From: JAZOTM01 sp045657625
GTDB taxonomy: Bacteria; Bacillota; Clostridia; Lachnospirales; Lachnospiraceae
Direction of reading: 5' to 3'
Length of the DNA: 64,000 bases
NCBI GenBank assembly: GCA_045657625.1
Contig: JAZOTM010000023.1
Span: forward strand, 31,370 to 95,369
Shown in pieces: positions 52,703 through 61,213 of this stretch; the first letter of the stretch is position 1, and the number at the start of each line of letters is the position of its first letter. The translations under genes were made by a program, and so were the position numbers. A model generated the notes under the pieces. That model saw only the letters and a list, made by a program, of their open reading frames with translations, did no database searches and was not told the origin of the DNA.

Positions 52703-53167
52703 ATGATAAAATATTTGGTGATGGACGTTGATGGAACGCTCACAGATGGCAAGATATATATGGGCGTTTTAGGTGAAATGTTGAAAGCGTTTAATATTAA
52801 AGATGGATATGGAATACATGATATATTACCTAAAGAGCAAATTACACCAATAATAATTACTGGGAGAGAAAGTGAAATAGTTCAACGTAGAGCAGAAGAA
52901 TTGGAAATAAAAAATATATATCAAGGGCAACATGAGAAACTTAATATTTTGCTTGAATTAGTTAATGAGTTGAATACTGTAGCATATATAGGGGATGATA
53001 TGAATGATTTTCTGTGTATGAAGGCAATTAAAGAAGCTGGAGGAAAAACAGGATGTCCTGCAGATGCATCAGAAAGTATAAAAAAGGTTTCAGATTTTGT
53101 CTCTAAGTATAATGGTGGAAATGGTGCAGTTAGAGATTTTATTGAATATATTATAGATAATAAATGA
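52703..53167 (+). CDS. KdsC-like HAD phosphatase
   Basis: 154 residues, cap-less HAD of the KDO-8-phosphate phosphatase type. YLVMDVDGTLTDGKIYM (about 4-20, nucleophile and acid Asp), IIITGRES (about 55), HEKLNILLELV and VAYIGDDMNDFLCMK (about 98-112) are the four HAD motifs, followed by GCPADAS. KdsC removes phosphate from an ulosonic-acid phosphate before CMP activation, matching the two preceding genes. The GTG at 52691 is in frame, but AGGTGG eight bases before ATG 52703 selects the latter. The spacing to the aldolase gene is 23 bases. Confidence 0.9.
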   Translation: MIKYLVMDVDGTLTDGKIYMGVLGEMLKAFNIKDGYGIHDILPKEQITPIIITGRESEIVQRRAEELEIKNIYQGQHEKLNILLELVNELNTVAYIGDDMNDFLCMKAIKEAGGKTGCPADASESIKKVSDFVSKYNGGNGAVRDFIEYIIDNK

Positions 53168-53182
53168 GATAGGAATAATAAC

Positions 53183-53546
53183 ATGAGTAGTTTTTCAAAT
53201 TCAACATTATTAATAACTGGAGGAATAGGTTCTTTCGGAAATACAGTTTAAAAGCATTTTTAAATACGGATATTGAACAAATCTATAAATGCTAATCTGA
53301 AACTGAACCCGTGGCTCACATTCAGATTGACAATCATAAACAAATCCGTATTTTTTCACGTAATGAAAAGAAACAGGATGATATGCGTCATGAATTACAG
53401 ACTTTTTAGCCAGAAGCGGCACATAAGGTAAAATTTATATTGGAAATGTAAGGAATCCTCGTTCTACACGTGATACTATGGATGGAGCGAATTATATTTT
53501 CCATGCAGCAGCATTAAAACAGGTGCTTTTTTGCGAGTTTTTCCCT
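53183..53546 (+). pseudogene. Decayed copy of capE (5' third) with insertion
   Basis: Closely follows the first 330 bases of the intact capE at 58961, starting with the same ATGAGTAGTTTTTCAAATTC. It has lost bases (TTTAAAAG reading into a stop after ACAGTT), gained TAG in place of a His codon (CTTTTTAGCCAG against CTTTTCATCCGG), and carries a 55-base insertion. The copy ends near 53546 where it joins a decayed ugd. It cannot encode a protein. Nucleotide similarity to the intact gene is high enough to suggest a former functional copy replaced by recombination. Confidence 0.85.
53276..53346. mobile_element. 55-bp MITE-like insertion with 8-bp target duplication
   Basis: The intact capE reads GAACAAATCCGT; in the relic AACAAATC occurs twice (53276-53283 and 53339-53346) around 55 extra bases. 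The insert's ends, TATAAATGCTAATCTGAA and the reverse complement of its 3' end, TATGATTGTCAATCTGAA, match at 14 of 18 positions. Duplication plus terminal inverted repeats are the marks of transposition. A single related end, TATAAATGCTAAGCTGAA, lies at about 58902-58919 just upstream of the intact capE. Confidence 0.72.
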
Positions 53547-53547
53547 A

Positions 53548-53923
53548 GGATCCAAAAAAGAATTTTTCGATTGTAGTGCAGTAAAAATGTTATAGAGTCA
53601 GTTATAGAACAAAATAATAACATAGAAAAAAACAATAATTGTTATAAAATCAAAGATTCTAGTAGGATACACAGAATCGTTAAAGAAAAAGTATAATATA
53701 AATAATATTATTTTTAGCCCAGAATTTTTGCGAGAATTAAAGGCTGTTTTTTGCAAGCTTAAATTGGAAAAAAGGTAATTTATTATGCACTAAATAAAAG
53801 GCGTTATATGATAATTTATACTCGTCAAGTTGAGTGATAGTATCATTGTAAATAGATACGATTGCTGTACTTGATGATGTAAGGGAGAAAGTATATATAC
53901 GAGATTTATTCAGAAGGGATTAG
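53548..53923 (+). pseudogene. Decayed copy of ugd (internal and 3' parts)
   Basis: From AAGAATTT...TTCGATTGTAGTGCAG the sequence follows the intact ugd gene at about 55386-55610, then jumps to its last 90 bases (from GTGATAGTAT to AGAAGGGATTAG). Several frameshifts and an internal deletion of roughly 650 bases destroy it, and a 52-base insertion splits it. Together with the capE relic it is fused head to tail, an order different from the intact genes downstream, which suggests an old rearranged segment. Confidence 0.85.
53739..53802. mobile_element. 52-bp insertion with 6-bp target duplication (repeat family R1, copy 1)
   Basis: Intact ugd reads AAAGGCGTTATATG; in the relic AAAGGC is duplicated (53739-53744 and 53797-53802) around a 52-base insert starting TGTTTTTTGCAAGC. 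The insert ends ATGCACTAAATA, whose reverse complement TATTTAGTGCAT matches TGTTTTTTGCAA at 8 of 12 positions. Two more copies of the start sequence occur at 62452 and 63861. Confidence 0.7.
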
Positions 53924-53987
53924 AAGAGGGAAAAAAGAAAGGGAAGTTGATTAATTTAATTCTTTATTAATCATATAAGGTTAAAAT

Positions 53988-54959
53988 ATGCTAACAACTG
54001 GAGATGAATATTTAAAATTCAAGTATGAAAATCGAGATAAAAAAATAGCTATAATTTATGGGAATTGCCATACTACAGCTATTAGACAATTACTTTGCAG
54101 CAACCGAGAGTTCTCGAAAACTTATGCAATGTTTCCAATAAAAGCTATTCAAGAAGTTAAAGACTCAAATTATTTTAGAGGTGAGGTATTTTCGGAATGC
54201 GATTTGTTTATCCATCAAAGTATTCAAGAGAATAATCGATATGGAGTTGAATTTTCGTCTAAAAATATAATGGAAAGATTAAAAGATTCAGCAGAAGTTT
54301 TAGCTGTACCTAACGTGTACCACCTGCCTATGTGTTATTTTCCACAATATAAAGAAGAACCTGAAATAAAGGGACCGCATGGAGGAACGTTTTTTTTTCG
54401 CGATGCAATAATTGATAATGGTATTAAAAGAGGAATGTCGGTTAATGAAATAATTAATGACTATAAAGTTGAAAATCATTATTCAAAAGAAGATATTAAT
54501 AATTTATATCAGACATTTATTGGAAAAGTTAGAAAAAGAGAAAGTGATTGGGACATAAAAGTGTCTGATTACATTTATAAAAGCAAAGATAAGGTACTTT
54601 TTTTTGATCCAAATCATCCAACACCATTATTTATATCTTACATCTGTGAGAATATTTTATATTTATTGGGATTAAACAATGATGATTTTGATTATTCTCA
54701 AATGAGACTTTTGGATGCTTATCAGATGCCTATATGTCAGGATGTCATAGATTTTTTTGGGCTTAAATATGATTTGAACACAAAAATACGGCAAAGTGGT
54801 AATAAATTAATCCGTGGCGAGATGACCATTGATGATTATGTCAAACAATATATAGCTTTATTGTGGACAAATGATGATTATACAGATTGGTGTAGAAGGA
54901 AATCTAAGGTTCGATATTGTGTGTATAAGGGAGTAAATCTATTAAAGAAAGTGTTATGA
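53988..54959 (+). CDS. WcbI-family polysaccharide biosynthesis protein
   Basis: 323 residues. IAIIYGNCHTTAIRQLL near residues 21-37 is the G-N-C motif of WcbI-like proteins, an SGNH/GDSL-related fold with proposed acyltransferase or acetylesterase roles in capsule assembly. FDPNHPTPLFISYI near 205 supplies the D-x-x-H-P pair found in the C-terminal block of the family. SECDLFIHQSIQ fits the middle strand. Follows the pseudogene cluster; weak A-rich ribosome site. Specific reaction not established. Confidence 0.75.
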   Translation: MLTTGDEYLKFKYENRDKKIAIIYGNCHTTAIRQLLCSNREFSKTYAMFPIKAIQEVKDSNYFRGEVFSECDLFIHQSIQENNRYGVEFSSKNIMERLKDSAEVLAVPNVYHLPMCYFPQYKEEPEIKGPHGGTFFFRDAIIDNGIKRGMSVNEIINDYKVENHYSKEDINNLYQTFIGKVRKRESDWDIKVSDYIYKSKDKVLFFDPNHPTPLFISYICENILYLLGLNNDDFDYSQMRLLDAYQMPICQDVIDFFGLKYDLNTKIRQSGNKLIRGEMTIDDYVKQYIALLWTNDDYTDWCRRKSKVRYCVYKGVNLLKKVL

Positions 54960-55088
54960 TAAAAATATTCAGTGATGAGGCTGAGAACGACATGAAAAAG
55001 GTGTATATGTTAATTTAAATATGGATTATGAAGTTTGCAAGATTTACTAAGTAGCATTTCGAATAAATGAATGTGGAAGGTTATTTAA

Positions 55089-56369
55089 ATGAAAAAAAAA
55101 GATGGTCAAATATATAAAATAACAGTTGCAGGAACTGGATATGTTGGAATGTCATTAGCTGTGCTATTAGCGCAACACAATAATGTTATTGCAGTAGACA
55201 TTTTGTCAGAACGGGTAAATAAAATTAATAATTTGGAATCGCCTATTCAAGATGATTATATAGAAACTTATCTTTTAGAAGCAAAGCAAGGTAGACGAAA
55301 TTTAAATTTAAAAGCAACGTTGGATGTTTCGGCATATAATGAAGTGGATTATGTGATTATTGCAGCACCGACAAACTATGATCCTAAAAAGAATTTCTTC
55401 GATTGTAGTGCGGTAGAAAATGTTATAGAGTCAGTTATAGAACAAAATAAGAATATAGAAAAAAAACCGACAATTGTTATAAAATCAACGATTCCTGTAG
55501 GATACACAGAATCGTTAAAGAAAAAATATAATATAAATAATATTATTTTTAGCCCAGAATTTTTGCGAGAATCAAAGGCGTTATATGATAATTTGTACCC
55601 ATCAAGAATTATAATTGGGTGTGAAAAAGAGATGCAAAAAGAGGCTGCTGCTTTTGCAAGTTTATTGTCGGAAGGAGCAGAGAAAGATCCAATTGATATT
55701 TTGTATATGGGAACAACAGAGGCTGAATCTGTGAAGTTGTTTTCAAATACATATTTAGCACTTCGAGTTGCGTACTTCAATGAATTAGATACTTATTGTG
55801 AGATGAAGGGATTGAATACGGCGGACGTTATTTCTGGAGTGTGTCTTGATTCAAGAATAGGTAATTTTTATAATAACCCATCATTTGGGTATGGAGGATA
55901 TTGCTTACCTAAAGATTCTAAACAACTTTTAGCTAATTATAATGATGTCCCAGAAGAATTAATAAAAGCAATTGTAGAGTCAAATCGAACTAGGAAGGAT
56001 TTTATTGCGGATAGAGTATTGGAACTTGCTGGATTATATGGAAATTCTGAAGAATATGCACGTGGAAGAGAAGAACAAATCGAAAATATTACAGTAGGTG
56101 TATATCGTTTGACTATGAAAAGCCATTCGGATAATTTTAGACAAAGTAGTATACAAGGAGTTATGAAGCGAATAAAGGCAAAAGGGGCAAAGGTAATTGT
56201 ATACGAACCTACATTAGAAAATGAAACAACTTTTTTTGGATCATGTGTAGTTAATGATTTGGAAAAATTCAAAGCGTTGAGTGATAGTATTATTGCAAAT
56301 AGATATGATTCCGTACTTGATGATGTAAGGGAGAAAGTATATACACGAGATTTGTTTAGAAGGGATTAG
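55089..56369 (+). CDS. ugd: UDP-glucose 6-dehydrogenase
   Basis: 426 residues. NAD site ITVAGTGYVGMSLAVLLAQ (about 11-29), SPIQDDYIE, STIPVGYTE, FSPEFLRESKALYDNLYPSRIIIG, the substrate Lys/Asn in SVKLFSNTYLALRVAYFNELD, and the catalytic Cys in GYGGYCLPKDSKQL (about 265). It oxidises UDP-glucose to UDP-glucuronate, and the following epimerase is the natural next step. Slightly longer than the compact 388-residue type because of an insert around EEYARGREEQIEN. Two decayed copies of this gene type lie upstream (46436 and 53548). Confidence 0.93.
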   Translation: MKKKDGQIYKITVAGTGYVGMSLAVLLAQHNNVIAVDILSERVNKINNLESPIQDDYIETYLLEAKQGRRNLNLKATLDVSAYNEVDYVIIAAPTNYDPKKNFFDCSAVENVIESVIEQNKNIEKKPTIVIKSTIPVGYTESLKKKYNINNIIFSPEFLRESKALYDNLYPSRIIIGCEKEMQKEAAAFASLLSEGAEKDPIDILYMGTTEAESVKLFSNTYLALRVAYFNELDTYCEMKGLNTADVISGVCLDSRIGNFYNNPSFGYGGYCLPKDSKQLLANYNDVPEELIKAIVESNRTRKDFIADRVLELAGLYGNSEEYARGREEQIENITVGVYRLTMKSHSDNFRQSSIQGVMKRIKAKGAKVIVYEPTLENETTFFGSCVVNDLEKFKALSDSIIANRYDSVLDDVREKVYTRDLFRRD

Positions 56370-56372
56370 AAG

Positions 56373-57473
56373 ATGATCAAAAAAAAAGAAAGTATTGATT
56401 TAAATGATAAGACAATCTTGATCACAGGGGCAGCAGGTTTTATTGGTGCAAATTTGGTCCTTCGCCTTTTGAATGATTTTAGAATTATGAAAAAGGGTTT
56501 CATAGTCTCTGTGGATAATATGAATGATTATTATGATTCCTCGTTAAAGGAATATAGATTATCGCAGATTAATCACGCGGCTGAAAAAAGTGAGGTAAAG
56601 TATAAATTTATCAAGGGAAATATAGCGGACAAGACGCTAATAAATCAATTGTTTCAAGATTATAAGCCGGATATTGTAGTAAATTTAGCGGCACAAGCGG
56701 GAGTAAGATATAGTATTGATCATCCGGATGTCTATATAGAATCGAATATAATTGGCTTTTATAATATGTTAGAAGCATGTCGTAATTCATATGGTATAGG
56801 AGAAAACGGTGTTCAACATTTGGTGTATGCGTCTTCATCTTCAGTATATGGAGGAAATAAAAAAATACCTTTTTCTGTAGATGATAAAGTTGATAATCCA
56901 GTTTCTTTATATGCTGCGACGAAAAAAAGCAATGAGTTATTGGCACATAGTTATTCAAAATTGTATAATATCCCATCAACTGGTCTTAGATTTTTTACTG
57001 TATATGGACCTGCAGGGAGACCTGATATGTTTTATTATTCTGCAACGCAAAAGCTGGTCAATGGTGAAATAATTAAGATTTTCAATTATGGAGATATGAA
57101 ACGAGACTTTACTTACATTGATGACATAGTGGAAGGAATTGTCCGTGTTATGCAAGGAGCACCAATTAAGAAGAATGGCAAGGATGGATTACCTGTTCCA
57201 CCATATGCGTTATACAATATTGGTGGTGGAACTCCAGAGAATCTTTTGACTTATATTTCTGTATTGCAAGAAGAACTAGTACGAGCAAAAGTTTTGCCGG
57301 AGGACTATGATTTTGAATCACACAGAGAGCTAGTTGGTATGCAGCCGGGTGATGTACCTGTAACATATGCAGATAGCAAGGGATTAGAAGATGATTATGG
57401 ATTTAAACCTGAAATAGACATTAGAACTGGGTTGAGAAAATTCTGTGAGTGGTATAAAGGGTATTATGTATAG
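56373..57473 (+). CDS. UDP-glucuronate 4-epimerase-like SDR
   Basis: 366 residues. Extended SDR: LITGAAGFIGANLV (about 16-29), VNLAAQAGVRYSIDHP (the AGVRYS motif typical of UDP-GlcA epimerases), YASSSSVYGGNKKIPF, catalytic SLYAATKKSNELLAHSY (Tyr-x-x-x-Lys), TVYGPAGRPDM, and GDMKRDFTYIDDIVEG. It interconverts UDP-glucuronate and UDP-galacturonate, so GalA is probably in the capsule. Starts three bases after ugd stops; the two act in sequence. Confidence 0.92.
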   Translation: MIKKKESIDLNDKTILITGAAGFIGANLVLRLLNDFRIMKKGFIVSVDNMNDYYDSSLKEYRLSQINHAAEKSEVKYKFIKGNIADKTLINQLFQDYKPDIVVNLAAQAGVRYSIDHPDVYIESNIIGFYNMLEACRNSYGIGENGVQHLVYASSSSVYGGNKKIPFSVDDKVDNPVSLYAATKKSNELLAHSYSKLYNIPSTGLRFFTVYGPAGRPDMFYYSATQKLVNGEIIKIFNYGDMKRDFTYIDDIVEGIVRVMQGAPIKKNGKDGLPVPPYALYNIGGGTPENLLTYISVLQEELVRAKVLPEDYDFESHRELVGMQPGDVPVTYADSKGLEDDYGFKPEIDIRTGLRKFCEWYKGYYV

Positions 57474-57582
57474 GATATTATTTTTTTAATATTAGAATTG
57501 ATTCGGCTGTAGGAATGGTTGTAATTACACTCAGACGATTGAAATTAAGGTGAAATTTTGTGCTTGGGGTGAAATGTAAATA

Positions 57583-58863
57583 ATGAACTATAGAGAATTT
57601 GATTTAAAGGAAATAATTGAAGGAGCATATTATCCCGGAGTATATATAATTCAAGTTAATAAAGAATTTCATGAAGGAATATCGTATGAAGATTTTGATG
57701 AACGTGATTGGAGCACATTTATTCATGAATATGTTCATTTCTTGCAAGATATAAGCACTAACCGTGGGTATTTATATTTTGCTCACAAGGCACAGATAAT
57801 GAATATGTGCTTTTATGAATTGTTCAAACACAAAGGAGGTTCGGTTGCATTACCCATAAAAAGTGAAGAATGTAATGTGCTAAATGCTTCGGAAAAAGAG
57901 CTGTTGCTTGATTTTTATGAGGGTGATAGTTACTACAAGAAAATACACCATGTTAATCAAATAAAAATGGAAAAAGATAATGTGGTTTCTGAATTGATGA
58001 ATATGAGTGGTTGCCCTAAGAAAGATTTCTTCTCTATTATAATTAGTGCAAATGATGGAAAAGTGAAATATCAATTTGGAAATATTTGTATTGCAGAAAG
58101 CATGGCATATTTAATTGAAAAAATACTGTTTGGAGCAGAAACAAGACATAACGAATTGCCATATAATGCATGCGAAATGTTATGCAAATATTATTATCCA
58201 AATCTTCTAAAGGATTCAAAAAGAATTGCAAAATTATGCGAAGTGGCATTGATGTTTGATGATTGTGGCATGTCGTTTTATGAATTGATTTTATTATGTA
58301 AAGAGCATGATATTGCTAACCTGACTGAAAAAGATTTTGATGAATTCTGTAAAAAAAATCTCGAGAAGCAATTTGTTATTTTTGACAAAAGTTATGTAAA
58401 TGCAAAGAACGGTGTTGATGTCCTTTTTCCAGATAAGTTTCCATATACGTATTCGACAAATCGTGTTTTAAAAAAATTTTTGGAATGTGGACATAATTAT
58501 AGAAAAGGTGTTGGATTGTTTATAACTAAAGCTTTTGACGCAAAAGATGCAAATAATTATTTTAGGTATTTGATTAGTCGTATGCCTTTTCCTGTGATAA
58601 TTGACAAATTGGGTGATTATTATGGCCCTGAAGGAGCACAAAATATGCCAGTAGCAGATGCTGTTATTGATATTCTCACGAATCGGCAAACCGAGGGTTG
58701 CAAACTTCAAAATTTTTGTAAAAAAAGTAAAATTGAGAATTTTGAAAAAGAAGTATGTACACGAAAACCATGGATGCAATGCAAAAAAAATGGAGCATGT
58801 CCTGTAGCAATATACTTTATAGGTTATTCTGTGGATGATATTAATTATACATGGAATAAATGA
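57583..58863 (+). CDS. Uncharacterised protein with HEXXH metalloprotease-like motif
   Basis: 426 residues, no signal peptide or membrane helix. FIHEYVHFLQDISTNRG puts His 48, Glu 49 and His 52 in a HEXXH zinc motif, and CIAESMAYLIEK (Glu about 171) could be the third ligand of a gluzincin-like site. The C-terminal 60 residues are cysteine-rich: CKLQNFC, VCTRKPWMQC, GACPVAIYF. I do not recognise a family. It sits between the glucuronate genes and the FucNAc genes with a 110-base leader and AT-rich composition like the serotype core. It could be a peptidase, a toxin-like passenger or a regulator; no function is claimed. Confidence 0.7.
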   Translation: MNYREFDLKEIIEGAYYPGVYIIQVNKEFHEGISYEDFDERDWSTFIHEYVHFLQDISTNRGYLYFAHKAQIMNMCFYELFKHKGGSVALPIKSEECNVLNASEKELLLDFYEGDSYYKKIHHVNQIKMEKDNVVSELMNMSGCPKKDFFSIIISANDGKVKYQFGNICIAESMAYLIEKILFGAETRHNELPYNACEMLCKYYYPNLLKDSKRIAKLCEVALMFDDCGMSFYELILLCKEHDIANLTEKDFDEFCKKNLEKQFVIFDKSYVNAKNGVDVLFPDKFPYTYSTNRVLKKFLECGHNYRKGVGLFITKAFDAKDANNYFRYLISRMPFPVIIDKLGDYYGPEGAQNMPVADAVIDILTNRQTEGCKLQNFCKKSKIENFEKEVCTRKPWMQCKKNGACPVAIYFIGYSVDDINYTWNK

Positions 58864-58960
58864 GGTGCGTCCGTAAATGTTCTATATGAGTATTGACATA
58901 TAAATGCTAAGCTGAACTATAAAAAATAGTATTATAGAAAAGAGGATGGAAGTTGTTAAA

Positions 58961-60004
58961 ATGAGTAGTTTTTCAAATTCAACATTGTTAATCACCGGAG
59001 GAACAGGTTCCTTCGGAAATACAGTTTTAAAGCATTTTTTAAATACGGATATCGAACAAATCCGTATTTTTTCACGTGATGAAAAGAAGCAGGATGACAT
59101 GCGTCATGAATTGCAGGCTTTTCATCCGGAAGTGGCACATAAGGTGAAATTTTATATTGGAAATGTCAGAGATCCTCGTTCCGTACGTGATGCTATGGAT
59201 GGCGTGGATTATATTTTCCATGCGGCAGCTTTAAAGCAGGTGCCATCCTGTGAGTTTTTCCCGATGGAAGCCGTACAGACAAATGTAGAGGGTACAAACA
59301 ATGTATTACATGCAGCTATTGAAGCCGGTGTAAAAAGAGTGGTATGTCTTTCTACTGACAAGGCGGCATATCCTATTAATGCTATGGGAACTTCTAAGGC
59401 TATGATGGAGCATGTAGTAAAAGCCAATGCCAGAGTGGCAGCAGAACGTGGGAATACTGTTATTTGCTGTACTCGTTACGGAAATGTTATGTGTTCACGT
59501 GGTTCCGTAATTCCGCTTTTTATAGAGCAGATTAAAGCAGGAAAACCAATTACCATTACAAATCCGGAAATGACTAGATTCTTAATGAACTTGGATGAAG
59601 CAGTGGATTTAGTGAAATTTGCTTTTGAACACGCAAATCCGGGAGATTTGTTTATTCAAAAGGCAGATGCTTCTACCATTGGAGTTTTGGCGCAAGCAGT
59701 ACAGCAAATTTTTGGAGATACCGGTACACAGATTATTGGTACTCGTCACGGAGAAAAGCTATATGAGACTTTAATGACGAGAGAAGAACGTCTTCGTTCA
59801 GAAGATATGGGCGATTATTATCGCGTATCTGCGGACAATAGAGACCTAAACTACGATAAATATTTTGTAGAAGGTCAGGTTGTGACCCAAGCAGATGAGT
59901 CCTATACATCTCATAATACCCAGTTATTGGATGTCCAGGGAACCATTGACAAGATTATGACTACAGATTATGTCAGAGAAGAACTTGCAAAGTTAGGGAA
60001 ATAA
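58961..60004 (+). CDS. capE: UDP-GlcNAc 4,6-dehydratase/5-epimerase (CapE/FnlA)
   Basis: 347 residues, soluble SDR. LLITGGTGSFGNTVL (about 9-23), IRIFSRDEKKQDDMR, AAALKQVPSCEF, STDKAAYPINAMGTSKAMME (catalytic Met-x-x-x-Lys type), RYGNVMCSRGSVIPLF, and GTRHGEKLYETLMTREE identify CapE/FnlA. It makes the 4-keto-6-deoxy-L-talo intermediate of UDP-L-FucNAc from UDP-GlcNAc. CapG and CapF follow directly. The reading could begin at ATG 58946, but that ATG abuts the GAGG; ATG 58961 has GGAAG eight bases before it and equals the start of the decayed copy at 53183. Base composition returns to the richer type here. Confidence 0.94.
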   Translation: MSSFSNSTLLITGGTGSFGNTVLKHFLNTDIEQIRIFSRDEKKQDDMRHELQAFHPEVAHKVKFYIGNVRDPRSVRDAMDGVDYIFHAAALKQVPSCEFFPMEAVQTNVEGTNNVLHAAIEAGVKRVVCLSTDKAAYPINAMGTSKAMMEHVVKANARVAAERGNTVICCTRYGNVMCSRGSVIPLFIEQIKAGKPITITNPEMTRFLMNLDEAVDLVKFAFEHANPGDLFIQKADASTIGVLAQAVQQIFGDTGTQIIGTRHGEKLYETLMTREERLRSEDMGDYYRVSADNRDLNYDKYFVEGQVVTQADESYTSHNTQLLDVQGTIDKIMTTDYVREELAKLGK

Positions 60005-60022
60005 GTAGAACGGAGAAATAGC

Positions 60023-61198
60023 ATGCAATACCCTGTTTGGAAAGAAAATGGAAAATTGAAATTAATGATTATTGTAGGAACCAGACCGGAAATTATCCGT
60101 TTGGCTGCAGTAATCAAAAAATGTAGAAAATATTTTGATACAATTCTGGTACATACCGGACAAAACTATGATTACAACTTGAATGGTGTATTCTTTAAGG
60201 ATTTGGGATTGGATGATCCGGAATTGTATTTGAATGCTGTTGGTGCAGATTTGGGCGAAACCATGGGCAATATTATATCGGAATCCTATAAGGCCATGGT
60301 TGAATTGCAGCCGGAAGCTGTATTGGTATTGGGAGATACCAATAGCTGTCTTTCTGTCATTGGTGCAAAAAGATTACATATTCCAATTTTCCATATGGAA
60401 GCAGGAAATCGTTGTAAGGATGAGTGTTTACCGGAAGAAACAAATCGCAGAATCGTAGATATTATTTCAGACGTGAATTTGGCCTATTCTGAACATGCGA
60501 GAAAATATCTTGCAGATTGTGGGTTACCAAAGGAAAGAACATATGTGACAGGAAGTCCTATGGCAGAAGTACTTACAAATAATCTGGATGCAATTCAGTC
60601 TTCTGATATCCATCAAAAATTGGGACTGGAAAAAGGAAAATATATTCTTTTGTCTGCACATCGAGAAGAGAATATTGATACAGAAAAGAATTTTACATCG
60701 TTGTTTACAGCCATCAATAAAATGGCAGAAAAGTATGATATGCCAATTTTATATTCCTGCCATCCACGTTCGAAGAAGAGATTAGAAAGCTCTGGTTTTA
60801 AATTGGATCAGAGAGTGATTCAACATGAGCCTTTGGGATTCCATGATTATAATTGCCTGCAGATGAATGCATTTGCAGTGGTTTCTGATTCAGGAACACT
60901 TCCGGAGGAAAGCAGCTTTTTTACTTCTATTGGCCACCCGATTCCGGCAGTGTGTATTCGTACTTCTACAGAGAGACCGGAAGCACTGGATAAAGCATGT
61001 TTTATTCTATCAGGTATCGATACCAAGGGATTATTGCAGGCAGTGGATACTGCAGTAGAAATGGTAAAGGAAGAAAAGAATGGTGGTGCCATTCCGGTAC
61101 CGGATTATGTGGATATCAATGTTTCTGATAAAGTAGTGAAAATCATACAGTCTTATGTTGGCGTTGTAAATAAAATGGTATGGAGAAAAGACAGTTAA
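60023..61198 (+). CDS. capG: UDP-N-acetyl sugar 2-epimerase (CapG/FnlC)
   Basis: 391 residues, non-hydrolysing 2-epimerase fold. LKLMIIVGTRPEIIRLAAVI (about 13-32), LVHTGQNYDYNL, VLVLGDTNSCLSV, IFHMEAGNRC, PEETNRRIVD, YVTGSPMAEVL, SAHREEN, and SDSGTLPEES are all present. In the FucNAc pathway it epimerises C2 of the reduced intermediate to give UDP-L-FucNAc. The GTLPEE stretch has Leu instead of the more common Ile/Gln of WecB, in keeping with the FnlC branch. Good AACGGAG ribosome site. Confidence 0.93.
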   Translation: MQYPVWKENGKLKLMIIVGTRPEIIRLAAVIKKCRKYFDTILVHTGQNYDYNLNGVFFKDLGLDDPELYLNAVGADLGETMGNIISESYKAMVELQPEAVLVLGDTNSCLSVIGAKRLHIPIFHMEAGNRCKDECLPEETNRRIVDIISDVNLAYSEHARKYLADCGLPKERTYVTGSPMAEVLTNNLDAIQSSDIHQKLGLEKGKYILLSAHREENIDTEKNFTSLFTAINKMAEKYDMPILYSCHPRSKKRLESSGFKLDQRVIQHEPLGFHDYNCLQMNAFAVVSDSGTLPEESSFFTSIGHPIPAVCIRTSTERPEALDKACFILSGIDTKGLLQAVDTAVEMVKEEKNGGAIPVPDYVDINVSDKVVKIIQSYVGVVNKMVWRKDS

Positions 61199-61213
61199 GT
61201 CTAAAAAGTGATT

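Noticed and set aside
53988..54959. Reading the WcbI-like gene as part of the relic cluster
   Set aside because: The frame is open for 323 codons with family motifs at both ends, so it is an intact gene despite the decayed sequence before it.
57583..58863. Glycosyltransferase
   Set aside because: No GT-A, GT-B or GT-C signature was seen; the only recognisable motif is HEXXH.
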